A stretch of 64,000 bases of DNA from Candidatus Avelusimicrobium aviculae. GTDB lineage: Bacteria > Elusimicrobiota > Elusimicrobia > Elusimicrobiales > Elusimicrobiaceae. The notes under the pieces were generated by a model. The model was not told where the DNA came from. It saw only the letters and a list, made by a program, of their open reading frames with translations, and did not search any database. This document shows positions 23,342 to 32,110 of this stretch, piece after piece. Position numbers and translations under genes: made by a program. Position 1 is the stretch's first letter. Every line of letters begins with the position of its first letter. The DNA lies in assembly GCA_944324655.1 (NCBI GenBank), contig CALUXF010000005.1, forward strand, positions 1-64,000, given 5' to 3'.

Positions 23342-25369
23342 ATGTCTTCTTCTACACCTTCTGCGCAAAGTCCTTTGCGTGTTAAAAAAGTGGTTGTAAT
23401 TACTACAGCCATGTTAACCTTTATTCCTTTTTGGAAAGCAGCCGCTATTGTGCTGTGTGATTTTGGCTCCAGCGCGTTTTATGCGGGAGGCCTCGCCATG
23501 CGCGCGTTTGGGCCGGCCTTCCCGTGGTACATTTTGGCGGTGATGCTTTTTGCGGGGCTTTTGCTTATGTTGGAGCTGGAGGCCTGCTCCCTGTTTGTGC
23601 GCGGGGGCGCTTATAAAATTGTGCGGGAAGGGCTGGGGGACCGCATGGCCAAACTGGCCGCCTCCGCCCTGGTGTTTGATTTCCTTCTCACCGGGCCTAT
23701 CAGCGCCGTAACCGCCGGGCATTATTTGGGTGGGCTATTTAATTCTTTTTTGGCGCAGTTTGGGTTTTCTTTCCATCTGCCGGAAGGGGGATTTTCCGTA
23801 GCGTTTGGTTTATTGGTTACCGGATATTTTTGGCGTCAGAACGTAAAAGGAATAGAAGAATCCAGCTCTAAGAGCGCCAAAATCATCGCGTTTTCTTTGG
23901 CGGTTTGTTTTTTGCTGGCCATATGGTCTTTTATCACTATTGCTTTGCAGGGGGCGCATGTACCGCCCGCTAAGCTGCATTTTGCGCCGGACGCTTTGGG
24001 TTGGGCCGGAAAAATAGACTGGATGAAAGCCGTGGGGCTGCTAGGAATGATAATGGCTTTTGGGCACAGTATTTTGGCTTTGTCCGGTATTGAAACGCTT
24101 TCCCAGGTGTACCGGGAAATTGAATATCCCAAAGCGCAAAATTTAAAGAAAGCGGCCTTGCTTATTTTTATTTTCGCCCTGCTTTTTACAGGAGGGCTTA
24201 CCTTTTTATCCGCCGTTATTATCCCGCCGGATTTAATTGCCAGCAAATACGGGGACAATCTGCTTTCCGGGTTGGCTATGTCCATGGCGGGGCCCAACTT
24301 ATTAAAGCTGCTCATGCAAACCTTGGTGGTGGTGGCCGGCGTGGTGATGTTGAGCGGGGCGGTGAATACCTCTCTTATCGGCTCCAACGCGCTGATGAAC
24401 CGCATTGCCGAAGACGGCATTTTGACGGATTGGTTCCGCAAAATACACCGCAAGTACGGCACTACCTATCATGTGATACACCTGATTGCCGCGCTGCAGG
24501 CGGTGATTATTTTGCTTTCCGGCGGAAATGTGTATTTGCTGGGTGAAGCATACGCTTTTGGCGTGATGTGGTGTTTTGTGTTGGAGGCGGCCGCCATTAT
24601 GGCGCTTCGTTTTAAACGCCGCGGGGAAAAGCGGGATTTCTTATTCCCGCTGAACGTGCGTTATGAAAATTTTTATATTCCCGTGGGGTTGGGATTATTG
24701 TGTTTATTTTTGCTTTCGGTTGCGGTGGTAAACCTGTTTACCAAATCCATCGCCACGGTGGCGGGTATTTCTTTTACTATCTTTTTATATGCGGTGTTTA
24801 CGCTTTCGGAACGGTTAAACGCCAAAAAAGCCAACACCATGTTTGAGGAAGGCTACCGGGAGAGGGTGAATGCGGAAACGTCTTTGGATTTGAAAGACGC
24901 GCTGGAAGATTTATCCCAGCCTAACCGCGTATTGGTGGCGGTAAAGACGCCCGAACATCTTTATCACTTAGAAGAAACCCTGCGCACCGTCAACCCGGAC
25001 GATACCGACGTTATTGTGCTGTATTCCAAACCGGTGGAAAACTTGCTTTACCGGCAGGATATGCGCTCCGCCGCGGTGGACGAGCATGAACTGTTTACGC
25101 AAGTTATTTTCCTGGCGGAAAAATACGGCCTGCCTATTACGCCGGTGATGGTGCAATCCAACGATGCTTTTTACGCCATTGCCCAAGTGGCGGCGGTGGC
25201 GGACGCGAAAGAAATTATTATGGGTGTTTCCGGCCTGCACGGCGCGCAAACGCAAATGGAGCGCATTGTAATGGCTTGGGGCGCGGTAAAGGAAAGGGAA
25301 TTAAACCATCCCGTCAAAGTACGTATTATTTGGGAAGGACGGGAAATTTCCTACCGTTTTACCAATTAA
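23342..25369 (+). CDS. APC-superfamily permease with C-terminal universal-stress-like domain
   Basis: 675 aa. Residues ~10-490 carry about 12 transmembrane helices of an APC amino-acid/cation permease (WKAAAIVLCDFGSSAFYAGG in helix 1, 'GIETLSQVYREIEYPK' later). Residues ~510-675 form a soluble alpha/beta domain resembling UspA ('NRVLVAVKTPEHL', 'IIMGVSGLHGAQTQMERIVM'). Likely substrate is an amino acid or organic acid. Operon partner of the EIIA gene 4 bp upstream. Confidence 0.85.
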   Translation: MSSSTPSAQSPLRVKKVVVITTAMLTFIPFWKAAAIVLCDFGSSAFYAGGLAMRAFGPAFPWYILAVMLFAGLLLMLELEACSLFVRGGAYKIVREGLGDRMAKLAASALVFDFLLTGPISAVTAGHYLGGLFNSFLAQFGFSFHLPEGGFSVAFGLLVTGYFWRQNVKGIEESSSKSAKIIAFSLAVCFLLAIWSFITIALQGAHVPPAKLHFAPDALGWAGKIDWMKAVGLLGMIMAFGHSILALSGIETLSQVYREIEYPKAQNLKKAALLIFIFALLFTGGLTFLSAVIIPPDLIASKYGDNLLSGLAMSMAGPNLLKLLMQTLVVVAGVVMLSGAVNTSLIGSNALMNRIAEDGILTDWFRKIHRKYGTTYHVIHLIAALQAVIILLSGGNVYLLGEAYAFGVMWCFVLEAAAIMALRFKRRGEKRDFLFPLNVRYENFYIPVGLGLLCLFLLSVAVVNLFTKSIATVAGISFTIFLYAVFTLSERLNAKKANTMFEEGYRERVNAETSLDLKDALEDLSQPNRVLVAVKTPEHLYHLEETLRTVNPDDTDVIVLYSKPVENLLYRQDMRSAAVDEHELFTQVIFLAEKYGLPITPVMVQSNDAFYAIAQVAAVADAKEIIMGVSGLHGAQTQMERIVMAWGAVKERELNHPVKVRIIWEGREISYRFTN

Positions 25370-25388
25370 TTTTGCCGTTTATGTAAAA

Positions 25389-25420
25389 CAAAACCCCTTG
25401 GCCTGCGGGCGGGGGTTTTT
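25389..25420 (+). terminator. Terminator after the permease
   Basis: AACCCC/GGGGTT stem with a T run, just past the stop. Confidence 0.65.
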
Positions 25421-25425
25421 TGTTG

Positions 25426-25454
25426 AAAAAATATCCGGCCTTGGCGGGCCGGAT
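25426..25454 (-). terminator. Terminator after the DJ-1 gene
   Basis: ATCCGGCC/GGCCGGAT stem, followed on the minus strand by a U run. Confidence 0.75.
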
Positions 25455-25475
25455 GTTTTTGATTGCTTAAAGAAA

Positions 25476-26018
25476 TTACTTATAATAAATTTCTTTTTTG
25501 GTTTGGTCCGCCGTTTCTTTGCCGGCTACGGCTTCCAGCACCATAAAGGCAAAATCTATGGTGGCGGCGGCGGATTTACCGGTAATGACATTGCCGTCTT
25601 TTACGGCGTAATCTTCCTGATAAATTCCGCCAAAGTCTTGGTTCATGGCGGTGAAACAGGTGTATTTGCGGCCTTTTAAATAGCCCGCGCGTCCCAAGAT
25701 GGTGGGCCCGGCGCAGATGGCGGCGGTGATACGGCCGGTGTCCATAAAGTCCCGTATGGTTTGTTGGACGTGCGCGTCCGCCTCCAATTCTTTAAATTGC
25801 GGGCCGCCGGGGATAACCAGCGCGTCGTAATGGGCGGTGTCTATTTGGTTAAAAGGCGTTAATTTAGCGCAGGTTACGCCAAAACGGCCGGTGGCTTCAG
25901 AACCGGCTAAGCTGTAAATATCCACATCCAGTCCGCCGCGGCGCAAAATGGCATAAGTGCCGATGGCTTCAATTTCTTCAAACCCATTGGTTACAATCAT
26001 GCAAACTTTTTTTGTCAT
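25476..26018 (-). CDS. DJ-1/PfpI superfamily protein
   Basis: 180 aa. A Rossmann-like DJ-1 fold; the nucleophile is Cys in 'AAICAGPTILGRAGYL' on the nucleophile elbow, with an acidic residue near the N-terminus (GFEEIE). Matches the YajL/ThiJ branch implicated in protein and metabolite repair; exact activity is unknown. Cotranscribed after the C_GCAxxG_C_C gene, 2 bp downstream of it. Confidence 0.9.
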   Translation of the reverse strand: MTKKVCMIVTNGFEEIEAIGTYAILRRGGLDVDIYSLAGSEATGRFGVTCAKLTPFNQIDTAHYDALVIPGGPQFKELEADAHVQQTIRDFMDTGRITAAICAGPTILGRAGYLKGRKYTCFTAMNQDFGGIYQEDYAVKDGNVITGKSAAATIDFAFMVLEAVAGKETADQTKKEIYYK

Positions 26019-26020
26019 AG

Positions 26021-26476
26021 TTATTCCTCCTCGGGGGAACGTTCTTCGTATTTTTCAAACTGGCCGGGGAACAGGAAATCTTCCACCAGGCGGGCGCAGT
26101 CCGCCACGCAGCCGCGGCAGGAGCGCAGGCGGTCTGTTTTGCCGTCCGTGCCGCGCAGGTCGGCGCATTGGCAGGAGGTGTTCCACTTTTCAAATTGGTC
26201 CATCATTTTTCCGCCTAATTCAAAGGTGGAAAATTTAGACGCCGGGGCCTGCAAATTTGCGTCGCTGTTTTTAAGGCCGGCCAGCATAATCATCGCGCAC
26301 ACGGAGCCGCAGGTGGTGTATCTTTTGGATATTCCTAGCCCATAGGCCTCCGCCGCGCGGAAGGCGGTTTTTTCGTCCATGCCCAGTAAATCGCAATACG
26401 TACAGGCTACGGCCTGTGCGCAGTTATAACCGTTTTTATGGCGGTTTTTGGCGTCTTGTACTCTGGATTTAGTCAT
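26021..26476 (-). CDS. C_GCAxxG_C_C family redox-type protein
   Basis: 151 aa, eleven cysteines. Family features: 'GYNCAQAVACTY' at the N-terminus, 'YTTCGSVCAMIMLAGL' where the family's CGA-type glycine-rich segment sits, and Cys-rich C-terminal 'SCRGCVADCARLVEDFL'. Found mostly in anaerobes; probably binds a metal cluster or takes part in thiol redox, but biochemical function is not known. The gene follows the metK terminator and leads into the DJ-1 gene. Confidence 0.85.
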   Translation of the reverse strand: MTKSRVQDAKNRHKNGYNCAQAVACTYCDLLGMDEKTAFRAAEAYGLGISKRYTTCGSVCAMIMLAGLKNSDANLQAPASKFSTFELGGKMMDQFEKWNTSCQCADLRGTDGKTDRLRSCRGCVADCARLVEDFLFPGQFEKYEERSPEEE

Positions 26477-26490
26477 AAAAATTCCTCTTT

Positions 26491-26517
26491 AAAAAATATC
26501 CCGGAGTAACCCGGGAT
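26491..26517 (-). terminator. metK terminator
   Basis: ATCCCGG/CCGGGAT stem followed on the minus strand by six U residues, just after the metK stop. Confidence 0.8.
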
Positions 26518-26522
26518 AGAAA

Positions 26523-27683
26523 TTATTTAACCGCTTTTTGCAGGGCGGAAACTTTATCTGTGGCTTCCCAGGGCAGGCCTTTGCGGCCAAAGTGCCCGTA
26601 AGCGGCCGTTTGCAAATAAATGGGGCTGCGCAGTTTAAAGTGCTCAATAATGCCGCGCGGCGTGAGCGGGAAAATCTTTCTGGCAACGGCGGCCAGTTTC
26701 TCATCGGCCACTATACCGGTGCCGTCCGTATCCACATAAAACCCTACGGGTTCATCGCGCCCAATGGCATAAGCGATTTGAACGGTGCATTCGCTGGCCA
26801 GCTTGGCGGCCACAATGTTTTTGGCTATATAGCGCGCCATGTACGCGGCGGAACGGTCCACCTTGGTTGGGTCCTTGCCGGAGAAAGCTCCCCCGCCGTG
26901 CGGGCAGCGGCCTCCATAGGTGTCTACAATGATTTTGCGGCCGGTGAGGCCCGTATCGCTTTGCGGCCCGCCGATGACAAACTTGCCCGTGGGGTTAATG
27001 TAAATTTTGGTGTCTTTGTCTATCCATTTTTTGACGGCGGGCAAAATAGCCACGGCTTCAATTTCTTTTTTGGATTTTTCGGTAATTTTATTGCCGGTTT
27101 TATCCAAAATGTCTTCCGTGTGCTGGGTGGAAAGAACAATGGTGTCCACGCGCTGCGGTTTGCCGTCCACGTATTCCACGGTTACTTGGCTTTTTGCGTC
27201 CGGCCCCACATAGGGAAGAGTTTTGGTTTTGCGGGCTTTTTCCAAATTTTTCAAAATATCATTGGCCAATACCAGCGGCAGGGGCATATATTCCAGCGTT
27301 TCGTTTACGGCGTAGCCTACCATAAGACCCTGGTCCCCGGCACCGCCTACGTCCACCCCTTGGCTGATGTCCGGCGATTGTTTGCCGATTACGTTTACCA
27401 CGGCGCACGTATCGCCGTTAAAACCAAATTTGGAGTCGGTATACCCGATGTCCTTTATTACGTTGCGGGCAATTTGTTCAACATCTACCCAGGTGCGGGT
27501 GGTAATTTCCCCGCCTACCACAACCAGCCCCCTCGTGATGTACGTCTCGCAGGCAACGCGCGCGGTTTTGTCTTTGGATAAGATTTCATCTAAAATAGCG
27601 TCTGAAATCTGATCGCAGACTTTATCCGGGTGCCCTTTGGAGACGGACTCAGAAGTAAAATAGAACTTTCCTTTTCTAATCAT
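26523..27683 (-). CDS. metK: S-adenosylmethionine synthetase
   Basis: 386 aa. Makes SAM from methionine and ATP. Motifs: '[24 protein letters not shown]', '[12 protein letters not shown]', '[20 protein letters not shown]'. Full length. No SAM riboswitch could be seen in the 112-bp upstream region shared with the exonuclease III gene. SAM demand in this window includes rlmN and nrdG. Confidence 0.98.
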   Translation of the reverse strand: MIRKGKFYFTSESVSKGHPDKVCDQISDAILDEILSKDKTARVACETYITRGLVVVGGEITTRTWVDVEQIARNVIKDIGYTDSKFGFNGDTCAVVNVIGKQSPDISQGVDVGGAGDQGLMVGYAVNETLEYMPLPLVLANDILKNLEKARKTKTLPYVGPDAKSQVTVEYVDGKPQRVDTIVLSTQHTEDILDKTGNKITEKSKKEIEAVAILPAVKKWIDKDTKIYINPTGKFVIGGPQSDTGLTGRKIIVDTYGGRCPHGGGAFSGKDPTKVDRSAAYMARYIAKNIVAAKLASECTVQIAYAIGRDEPVGFYVDTDGTGIVADEKLAAVARKIFPLTPRGIIEHFKLRSPIYLQTAAYGHFGRKGLPWEATDKVSALQKAVK

Positions 27684-27795
27684 GGTTTGTTACTCCCGGC
27701 GGGTTTAATTTTGAGGGGGGATACCGCCTTATTTATGAAGTTTATTATAATAATTATTATACCAATTTACTTGCGGCTTATGCCGGGGGGACATT

Positions 27796-28566
27796 ATGTT
27801 TAAACGCTTTATTTCTTGGAATGTAAACGGCTTGCGGGCTATAGAAAAAAAAGGTTTTTTGGATTTCTTGGCTTTGTCTAAGGCGGATATTTTGGCCGTA
27901 CAGGAAACCAAGGCCGATCCGCAGCAGCTTTCCGCCGCTTTAACCCTCCCTCAGGGATACCACGCCTATTTTGCCAGCGCCCAGCGCAAAGGGTACAGCG
28001 GGGTGGCTTGTTACGCTAAAGAAAAACCCTTAAACGTAACGCCCGGTTTAGGTATAGAGGAGTTTGACGCCGAAGGCCGCACCCTGATATTGGAATACCC
28101 TGATTTTTATTTTTTAAATATTTATTTTCCAAACGGAGGGCAAGGGGAAGACCGCATAGATTTTAAACTGCGTTTTTACGACGCGTTTTTGAAAAAAAGC
28201 CAGGAACTTTTTGCCACCGGCAAAACCGTTATTGCTTGCGGGGACGTAAACACCGCCCATACCGAGCTGGACCTGGCCCGCCCTAAACAAAACGAAAACG
28301 TAACCGGATTTTTGCCCAAAGAACGCGCCTGGTTGGACAAATTTTTTACCCAAGGGTATGTAGACGCTTTCAGACTGTTTGAAAAAGAGGGCGGGCATTA
28401 TTCCTGGTGGGATTACAAAACCCGCGCGCGGGAACGCAACGTGGGCTGGCGGATAGACTATTTTATGGTGGACGCGCCTTCCGCCCCTAAAGTAAAAAGC
28501 GCGCAGATATTGACGGATATTTTAGGGTCAGACCATTGCCCCATAGATTTAAGTATAGAGCTGTAA
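27796..28566 (+). CDS. xthA: Exodeoxyribonuclease III
   Basis: 256 aa. AP endonuclease/3'-5' exonuclease for base-excision repair. 'ISWNVNGLRAIEKKGF' holds the catalytic Asn, 'VQETKA' the metal Glu, and 'CGDVNTAHTELDL' and 'GWRIDYFMV', 'GSDHCPI' complete the active site. Length is normal. Divergent from metK, with a GGGGGG Shine-Dalgarno. Confidence 0.95.
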   Translation: MFKRFISWNVNGLRAIEKKGFLDFLALSKADILAVQETKADPQQLSAALTLPQGYHAYFASAQRKGYSGVACYAKEKPLNVTPGLGIEEFDAEGRTLILEYPDFYFLNIYFPNGGQGEDRIDFKLRFYDAFLKKSQELFATGKTVIACGDVNTAHTELDLARPKQNENVTGFLPKERAWLDKFFTQGYVDAFRLFEKEGGHYSWWDYKTRARERNVGWRIDYFMVDAPSAPKVKSAQILTDILGSDHCPIDLSIEL

Positions 28567-28583
28567 AATCATTTTTCCTAAAC

Positions 28584-28616
28584 AAAAAACCCGGGTTTAA
28601 GAACCCGGGGTTTTTG
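28584..28616. terminator. Bidirectional terminator
   Basis: AAAAACCCGGGTT stem with its complement and a T run, between convergent xthA and the VIT1 gene. Confidence 0.8.
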
Positions 28617-28629
28617 TTTTAAGTAGTTT

Positions 28630-29505
28630 TTAAGCTTCTATGCCGGTTAATGTTTTTAACAGGTATCCTATAAAAAAGCTTACCCCGGCTACCCCAAAAC
28701 TAAGGCAGGCCATTTCCACAAAGCGGCGGCGGAAGTTTTCCCCGCGGGCTACGGAATAGTAAAAAGAGAAAGCCGCAATGAGCACCAAGGCCGCCCCCAG
28801 CATCACCCCCAGCGCCGCCAGCACATTGTGCATCAGCGCAAACGGGCTGACTAATGCGGCTACGGTGATTACATAAGCCGCCCCTGTGTAAAGGGCCGCT
28901 TTCACGGGGTGTTTGCCGGTGTCTTCTGACTTAGAGGATAAATATTCCGAAGACGCCATAGACAGCGCCGCCGCTATGCCCGTTATGGCCCCGGTAAGGG
29001 CGATGAGTTTAGGGTCCCGCAGGGCAAAAGTAAACCCGGCCAACGCGCCGGTAAATTCCACCAGCGCGTCCGATAATCCCAGCACCACGGACCCCATGTA
29101 CGCCAGGCGTTCTTCGTTAATTAAAGCGATGAGCTTTTGTTCGTGCGCGTCTTCTTCTTTGGCCAGTTCACAAATGGTGGGGTATTGGGTAAATTGGGAG
29201 TAATTTTTTACCGCTCCGTGTTCCCCGTTTTCCATTAGTTTAATGGCGAAAGTAAGGCCCAGCACGCAGGCCAGCAGGGAGTATATAAAAATTTTTAATT
29301 TATCCGGCCGGGCGGTTACGCCGCTTTCTTTATAAATAAGCTCATAATGTTTTTCTTCCTCGGCGGCTATTTGTTCCAGCACTTGGCGGTTTTGGGGGTT
29401 CTTTTCCCGCGCGGCTAAACGGCGGTAAATGCGGCTTTCGGTTATTTCGGCGCGCGCAAAAGCGCGCAGTTGCGCTAAGGTTTGTGTGTCGGGTGTGTTT
29501 GTCAT
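28630..29505 (-). CDS. Ferritin-like/VIT1 family membrane protein (MbfA-like)
   Basis: 291 aa. Residues 1-140 form a rubrerythrin/ferritin-like helical domain with repeated E-x-x-H elements (AAEEEKHYELIY, 'LAKEEDAHEQKLI'). Residues ~140-290 are a VIT1/CCC1 transporter core with several helices ('LGLSDALVEFTGALAGFTFAL', 'SMASSEYLSSKSE'). Proteins of this build export iron or manganese. Followed 9 bp downstream in the transcript by nothing on this strand except the terminator. Confidence 0.88.
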   Translation of the reverse strand: MTNTPDTQTLAQLRAFARAEITESRIYRRLAAREKNPQNRQVLEQIAAEEEKHYELIYKESGVTARPDKLKIFIYSLLACVLGLTFAIKLMENGEHGAVKNYSQFTQYPTICELAKEEDAHEQKLIALINEERLAYMGSVVLGLSDALVEFTGALAGFTFALRDPKLIALTGAITGIAAALSMASSEYLSSKSEDTGKHPVKAALYTGAAYVITVAALVSPFALMHNVLAALGVMLGAALVLIAAFSFYYSVARGENFRRRFVEMACLSFGVAGVSFFIGYLLKTLTGIEA

Positions 29506-29514
29506 AATGTCCTG

Positions 29515-30954
29515 TTATTTTTTGGCGGCGGGAGCCGCGTCATTGATGGGGAATTCCTGCCCGGCGGCAAAATCGTACACCACGCTGCCTACAAATTTTA
29601 ATTGGTCGGACAAATCCTGCAAACTGATAAACTCGTCCGCCGCGTGGGTGCGGTTTTCGCCGGTAGGGTCCATATTGGGGCCCAGGCCGTAAGTTATAAC
29701 GCCTAAGCGGCGTAAAAATTCACTGTCTCCCGAGGCGGGGCTCATGCCCGGAACGGTAATAGAATGGGGAACCAGGCGGTTGCCCGCTTTTTCTATGGAA
29801 ACAAAAAGTTCGTCAGAGCCGTCCATCGGTTCCGGGAACGGCATTTGCGGTTTTTCTATAATTTCCAGGCTGATGCTTTCGTCCCCTTCAAACAAAGATT
29901 TTAAATCGTCAAAGAAAGCGTCGGGGTCCGTTCCCGGCAAGAGGCGCGCGTTTAACACGGCGATGGCTTCCCCGCCGGAAGTGCCGGCGTCATTGCCGCT
30001 GGAAATAACGGTGGGGTTTACCGTGTCTTTTAATTGGGAGCGGAAGAACGGGTCTATGGCAATAATTTCCGCGGCCATTTGGCTGTTTTTTTCATTGCCG
30101 GATAGCAAAAAGTGCATGGTGGTGCGCCCGTCCTCATCTTGGAGGGGGGCAATGGTTTTGAAAAATTTTAAAGCGGTGGGTGTCATGCGCGCGGGGGGAT
30201 TGTACGCCGCTATTTTGGAAAGCGCTTGGGACAGGCGGTACACGGCGTTGTTTTCCGTGGGCATGGCGGCGTGCGTGGCTACGCCATAGGCCGTTACTTT
30301 GATGTCCATATACATTTTGGTGGACGCTTCGGCAAAGACAATGGACACCCCGTCTTTGTCTACAATAATTCCGCCGCCTTCGTTTAACGCGAAACCGGGC
30401 TTGATTTTATCCCAATGGTTGCTGGCCAGCCATTTTAGGCCGGTATCGCTTCCTACTTCTTCACCGGACGTAGCCAAAAAAATCACATCGCGCTTAAGCG
30501 GAACTTGCTGTTCTTTTAACCACGTAAATAAAGCCAAATAGACGGCGGTATAATTTTTGGCGTCTGTTGCGCCCAGACCGTAGATTTTGCCGTCCTCTAC
30601 CGTGGCTTTATAGGGGGGGTAGGTCCAGTTAGCCGCCGCGGAGGCCGTATCTAAATGAGATATGAGAAGCAACGGCTCTAGCTCCGGGTCCGATCCTTTG
30701 AGCCGAGCCAATAAGTTGGCGCGGTTTTTGCGCGGGATTAAAATATCCCAGTCTATACCGTATTTATTGAGCTGTTTGTAAATAAAACGGGCGGCTTGCA
30801 GTTCGTTGGGTTCCGGCTCGGAAGTGTCTATATTGATGAGGCCGACCAAATAATCCTGTGCGCGTTTTTCCAATTCCGGGAAAGCGTTTTTGTCTCCAAA
30901 CCCGGGCTGCCACAAGCAGAATAGGCTTAATAAAAGGGTGCACAGTTTTTTCAT
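29515..30954 (-). CDS. M20-family metallopeptidase, exported
   Basis: 479 aa. Signal peptide residues 1-20. Metal-binding motifs of M20 peptidases: 'LLLISHLDTASA' (His, Asp), 'GATDAKN', and the catalytic 'TSGEEVGSDTG' Glu pair. Probably a periplasmic carboxypeptidase/dipeptidase. Its start overlaps the stop of the DUF192 lipoprotein gene (ATGA). Confidence 0.9.
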   Translation of the reverse strand: MKKLCTLLLSLFCLWQPGFGDKNAFPELEKRAQDYLVGLINIDTSEPEPNELQAARFIYKQLNKYGIDWDILIPRKNRANLLARLKGSDPELEPLLLISHLDTASAAANWTYPPYKATVEDGKIYGLGATDAKNYTAVYLALFTWLKEQQVPLKRDVIFLATSGEEVGSDTGLKWLASNHWDKIKPGFALNEGGGIIVDKDGVSIVFAEASTKMYMDIKVTAYGVATHAAMPTENNAVYRLSQALSKIAAYNPPARMTPTALKFFKTIAPLQDEDGRTTMHFLLSGNEKNSQMAAEIIAIDPFFRSQLKDTVNPTVISSGNDAGTSGGEAIAVLNARLLPGTDPDAFFDDLKSLFEGDESISLEIIEKPQMPFPEPMDGSDELFVSIEKAGNRLVPHSITVPGMSPASGDSEFLRRLGVITYGLGPNMDPTGENRTHAADEFISLQDLSDQLKFVGSVVYDFAAGQEFPINDAAPAAKK

Positions 30955-31391
30955 TTTTCTTCCGCCGTAAATAGAATTTTAGAACCGGGTACTATGCCGT
31001 GGCGGGATATAGATCCGGCCGGCAATTCCAACACATACCGCCCAAAACCATACACAACGGCCACTTCCGCGTCCGGCGTGTAGGTGTAAGAATGGGGTAC
31101 ATACTCATGGGCTTGGTTTACAACGTGGTCCGCCCCTATGAAAATAATGTCTAAATCAATTAATGTATTTTTCATCCAGAAGGCCTGTTCTTCTTCTTTA
31201 TCCATCAGAAAAAGCATCCCGTCCCCTTCCGGCAATTTGGTAACAAACATGAGCCCCTTTTCTATTTTTTCCGGCGTATCAGCTATACGTGCGTTGAGGG
31301 TAAATCCGTCCGGCAGGGTAACCGGCGCGGTGGCGTGTTTCCCGCAGGCGCACAATAAAGCGGCCAAGAAAAAAAGAAAGATTTTTCTCAT
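30951..31391 (-). CDS. DUF192 family lipoprotein
   Basis: 146 aa when started at ATG 31391, which gives a lipoprotein signal peptide ending in LCAC; an upstream TTG (31421) would add 10 residues before it. The DUF192 domain covers residues ~30-145, with 'RIADTPEKIEKGLMF', 'MKNTLIDLDIIFI' and 'YVLELPAGSISRHGI'. Function unknown. Operon with the M20 peptidase downstream. No clear Shine-Dalgarno. Confidence 0.88.
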   Translation of the reverse strand: MRKIFLFFLAALLCACGKHATAPVTLPDGFTLNARIADTPEKIEKGLMFVTKLPEGDGMLFLMDKEEEQAFWMKNTLIDLDIIFIGADHVVNQAHEYVPHSYTYTPDAEVAVVYGFGRYVLELPAGSISRHGIVPGSKILFTAEEK

Positions 31392-31436
31392 ATTTAATAG
31401 TGTAGCAAAAATACGGCCCAATAGGAGTAGAAATGA

Positions 31437-31465
31437 TTGACGTTATAGACTCTTTTTGATAGACT
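31437..31465 (+). promoter_or_regulatory. Promoter of the pilin-like gene
   Basis: TTGACG (31437-31442), 17 bp, TAGACT (31460-31465). Confidence 0.6.
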
Positions 31466-31498
31466 GACAAACATAGTATGTATTTGTTGGGAGGGAAC

Positions 31499-32032
31499 AT
31501 GCGTAAAGGGTTTACTTTAGTAGAGTTATTGGTTGTTGTGTTAATTATCGCCATATTGGCGGCTATGGCGCTGCCGCAATATTTTAAAGCGGTGGAAAGA
31601 AGCCGCATGGCGGAAGCCCAAAATTTATTGGGTACATTGGCGGATACCCAGCGTCATAAATTTATGGAGTTTAACCGGTATGCTACGGATTACCGCGGGC
31701 TTTCCGTATCTCCTCAAGGAGCTCAGGGTAATGTTTACTATACGAAGGGGGATGTGGTAACGGGAGAGCACGGAAATGGTTTTGCTATTATTTTAGAGCC
31801 GGAGACCGAATTCCGTTTAGGCAGCGCCACCGCGCGCCGCCATGCATCGGAAGGGGAATTGCAGTATCAGTATGAGTTAATGCAGTTTTACCAAGCCAAA
31901 GACCTAACCTGCCACGGCATCAATTCTGCCGGACAGGAACTATGCACTGATTTCTGTGGTACGGATACCCCGGCGGAGTATTGTTGTACGGACGGACGGA
32001 TGGAAGCCTGTCCGGAACCAAGGGACAATTAA
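31499..32032 (+). CDS. Type IV pilin-like / pseudopilin
   Basis: 177 aa. Class III signal: MRKG^FTLVELLVVVLIIAILAAMALP, cleaved after Gly4 by prepilin peptidase, with Glu5 of the mature protein conserved. Then 'YFKAVERSRMAEAQNLLG' helix and a globular domain; two Cys pairs near the C-terminus (CHGINSAGQELC, 'CGTDTPAEYCC'). No pilus assembly genes are nearby, so it is one of scattered pilin paralogues. GGGAGGGA precedes ATG 31499, which is preferred over an upstream ATG at 31478. Confidence 0.92.
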   Translation: MRKGFTLVELLVVVLIIAILAAMALPQYFKAVERSRMAEAQNLLGTLADTQRHKFMEFNRYATDYRGLSVSPQGAQGNVYYTKGDVVTGEHGNGFAIILEPETEFRLGSATARRHASEGELQYQYELMQFYQAKDLTCHGINSAGQELCTDFCGTDTPAEYCCTDGRMEACPEPRDN

Positions 32033-32041
32033 TTTTTATTT

Positions 32042-32069
32042 AACCCCGCCGCATATCGCGGCGGGGTTT
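32042..32069 (+). terminator. Terminator of the pilin-like gene
   Basis: AACCCCGCCGC/GCGGCGGGGTT stem followed by TTT. Confidence 0.75.
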
Positions 32070-32094
32070 CTCTTCTAATATACAAGTATAAAAT

Positions 32095-32103
32095 TGGTAT
32101 AAT
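32095..32103 (+). promoter_or_regulatory. Extended -10 promoter of oppD (leaderless)
   Basis: TGGTATAAT with its last base 7 nt before the oppD ATG, so transcription should begin at or next to the start codon. No Shine-Dalgarno is present. Confidence 0.55.
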
Positions 32104-32110
32104 AGATACA

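Noticed and set aside
27684-27795. SAM riboswitch in front of metK
   Set aside because: The 112-bp region shows no SAM-I or SMK-like conserved elements and is shared with the divergent xthA promoter.
31478-31498. Upstream ATG start for the pilin-like gene
   Set aside because: The GGGAGGGA site sits just before ATG 31499, and the shorter leader gives a proper prepilin signal.
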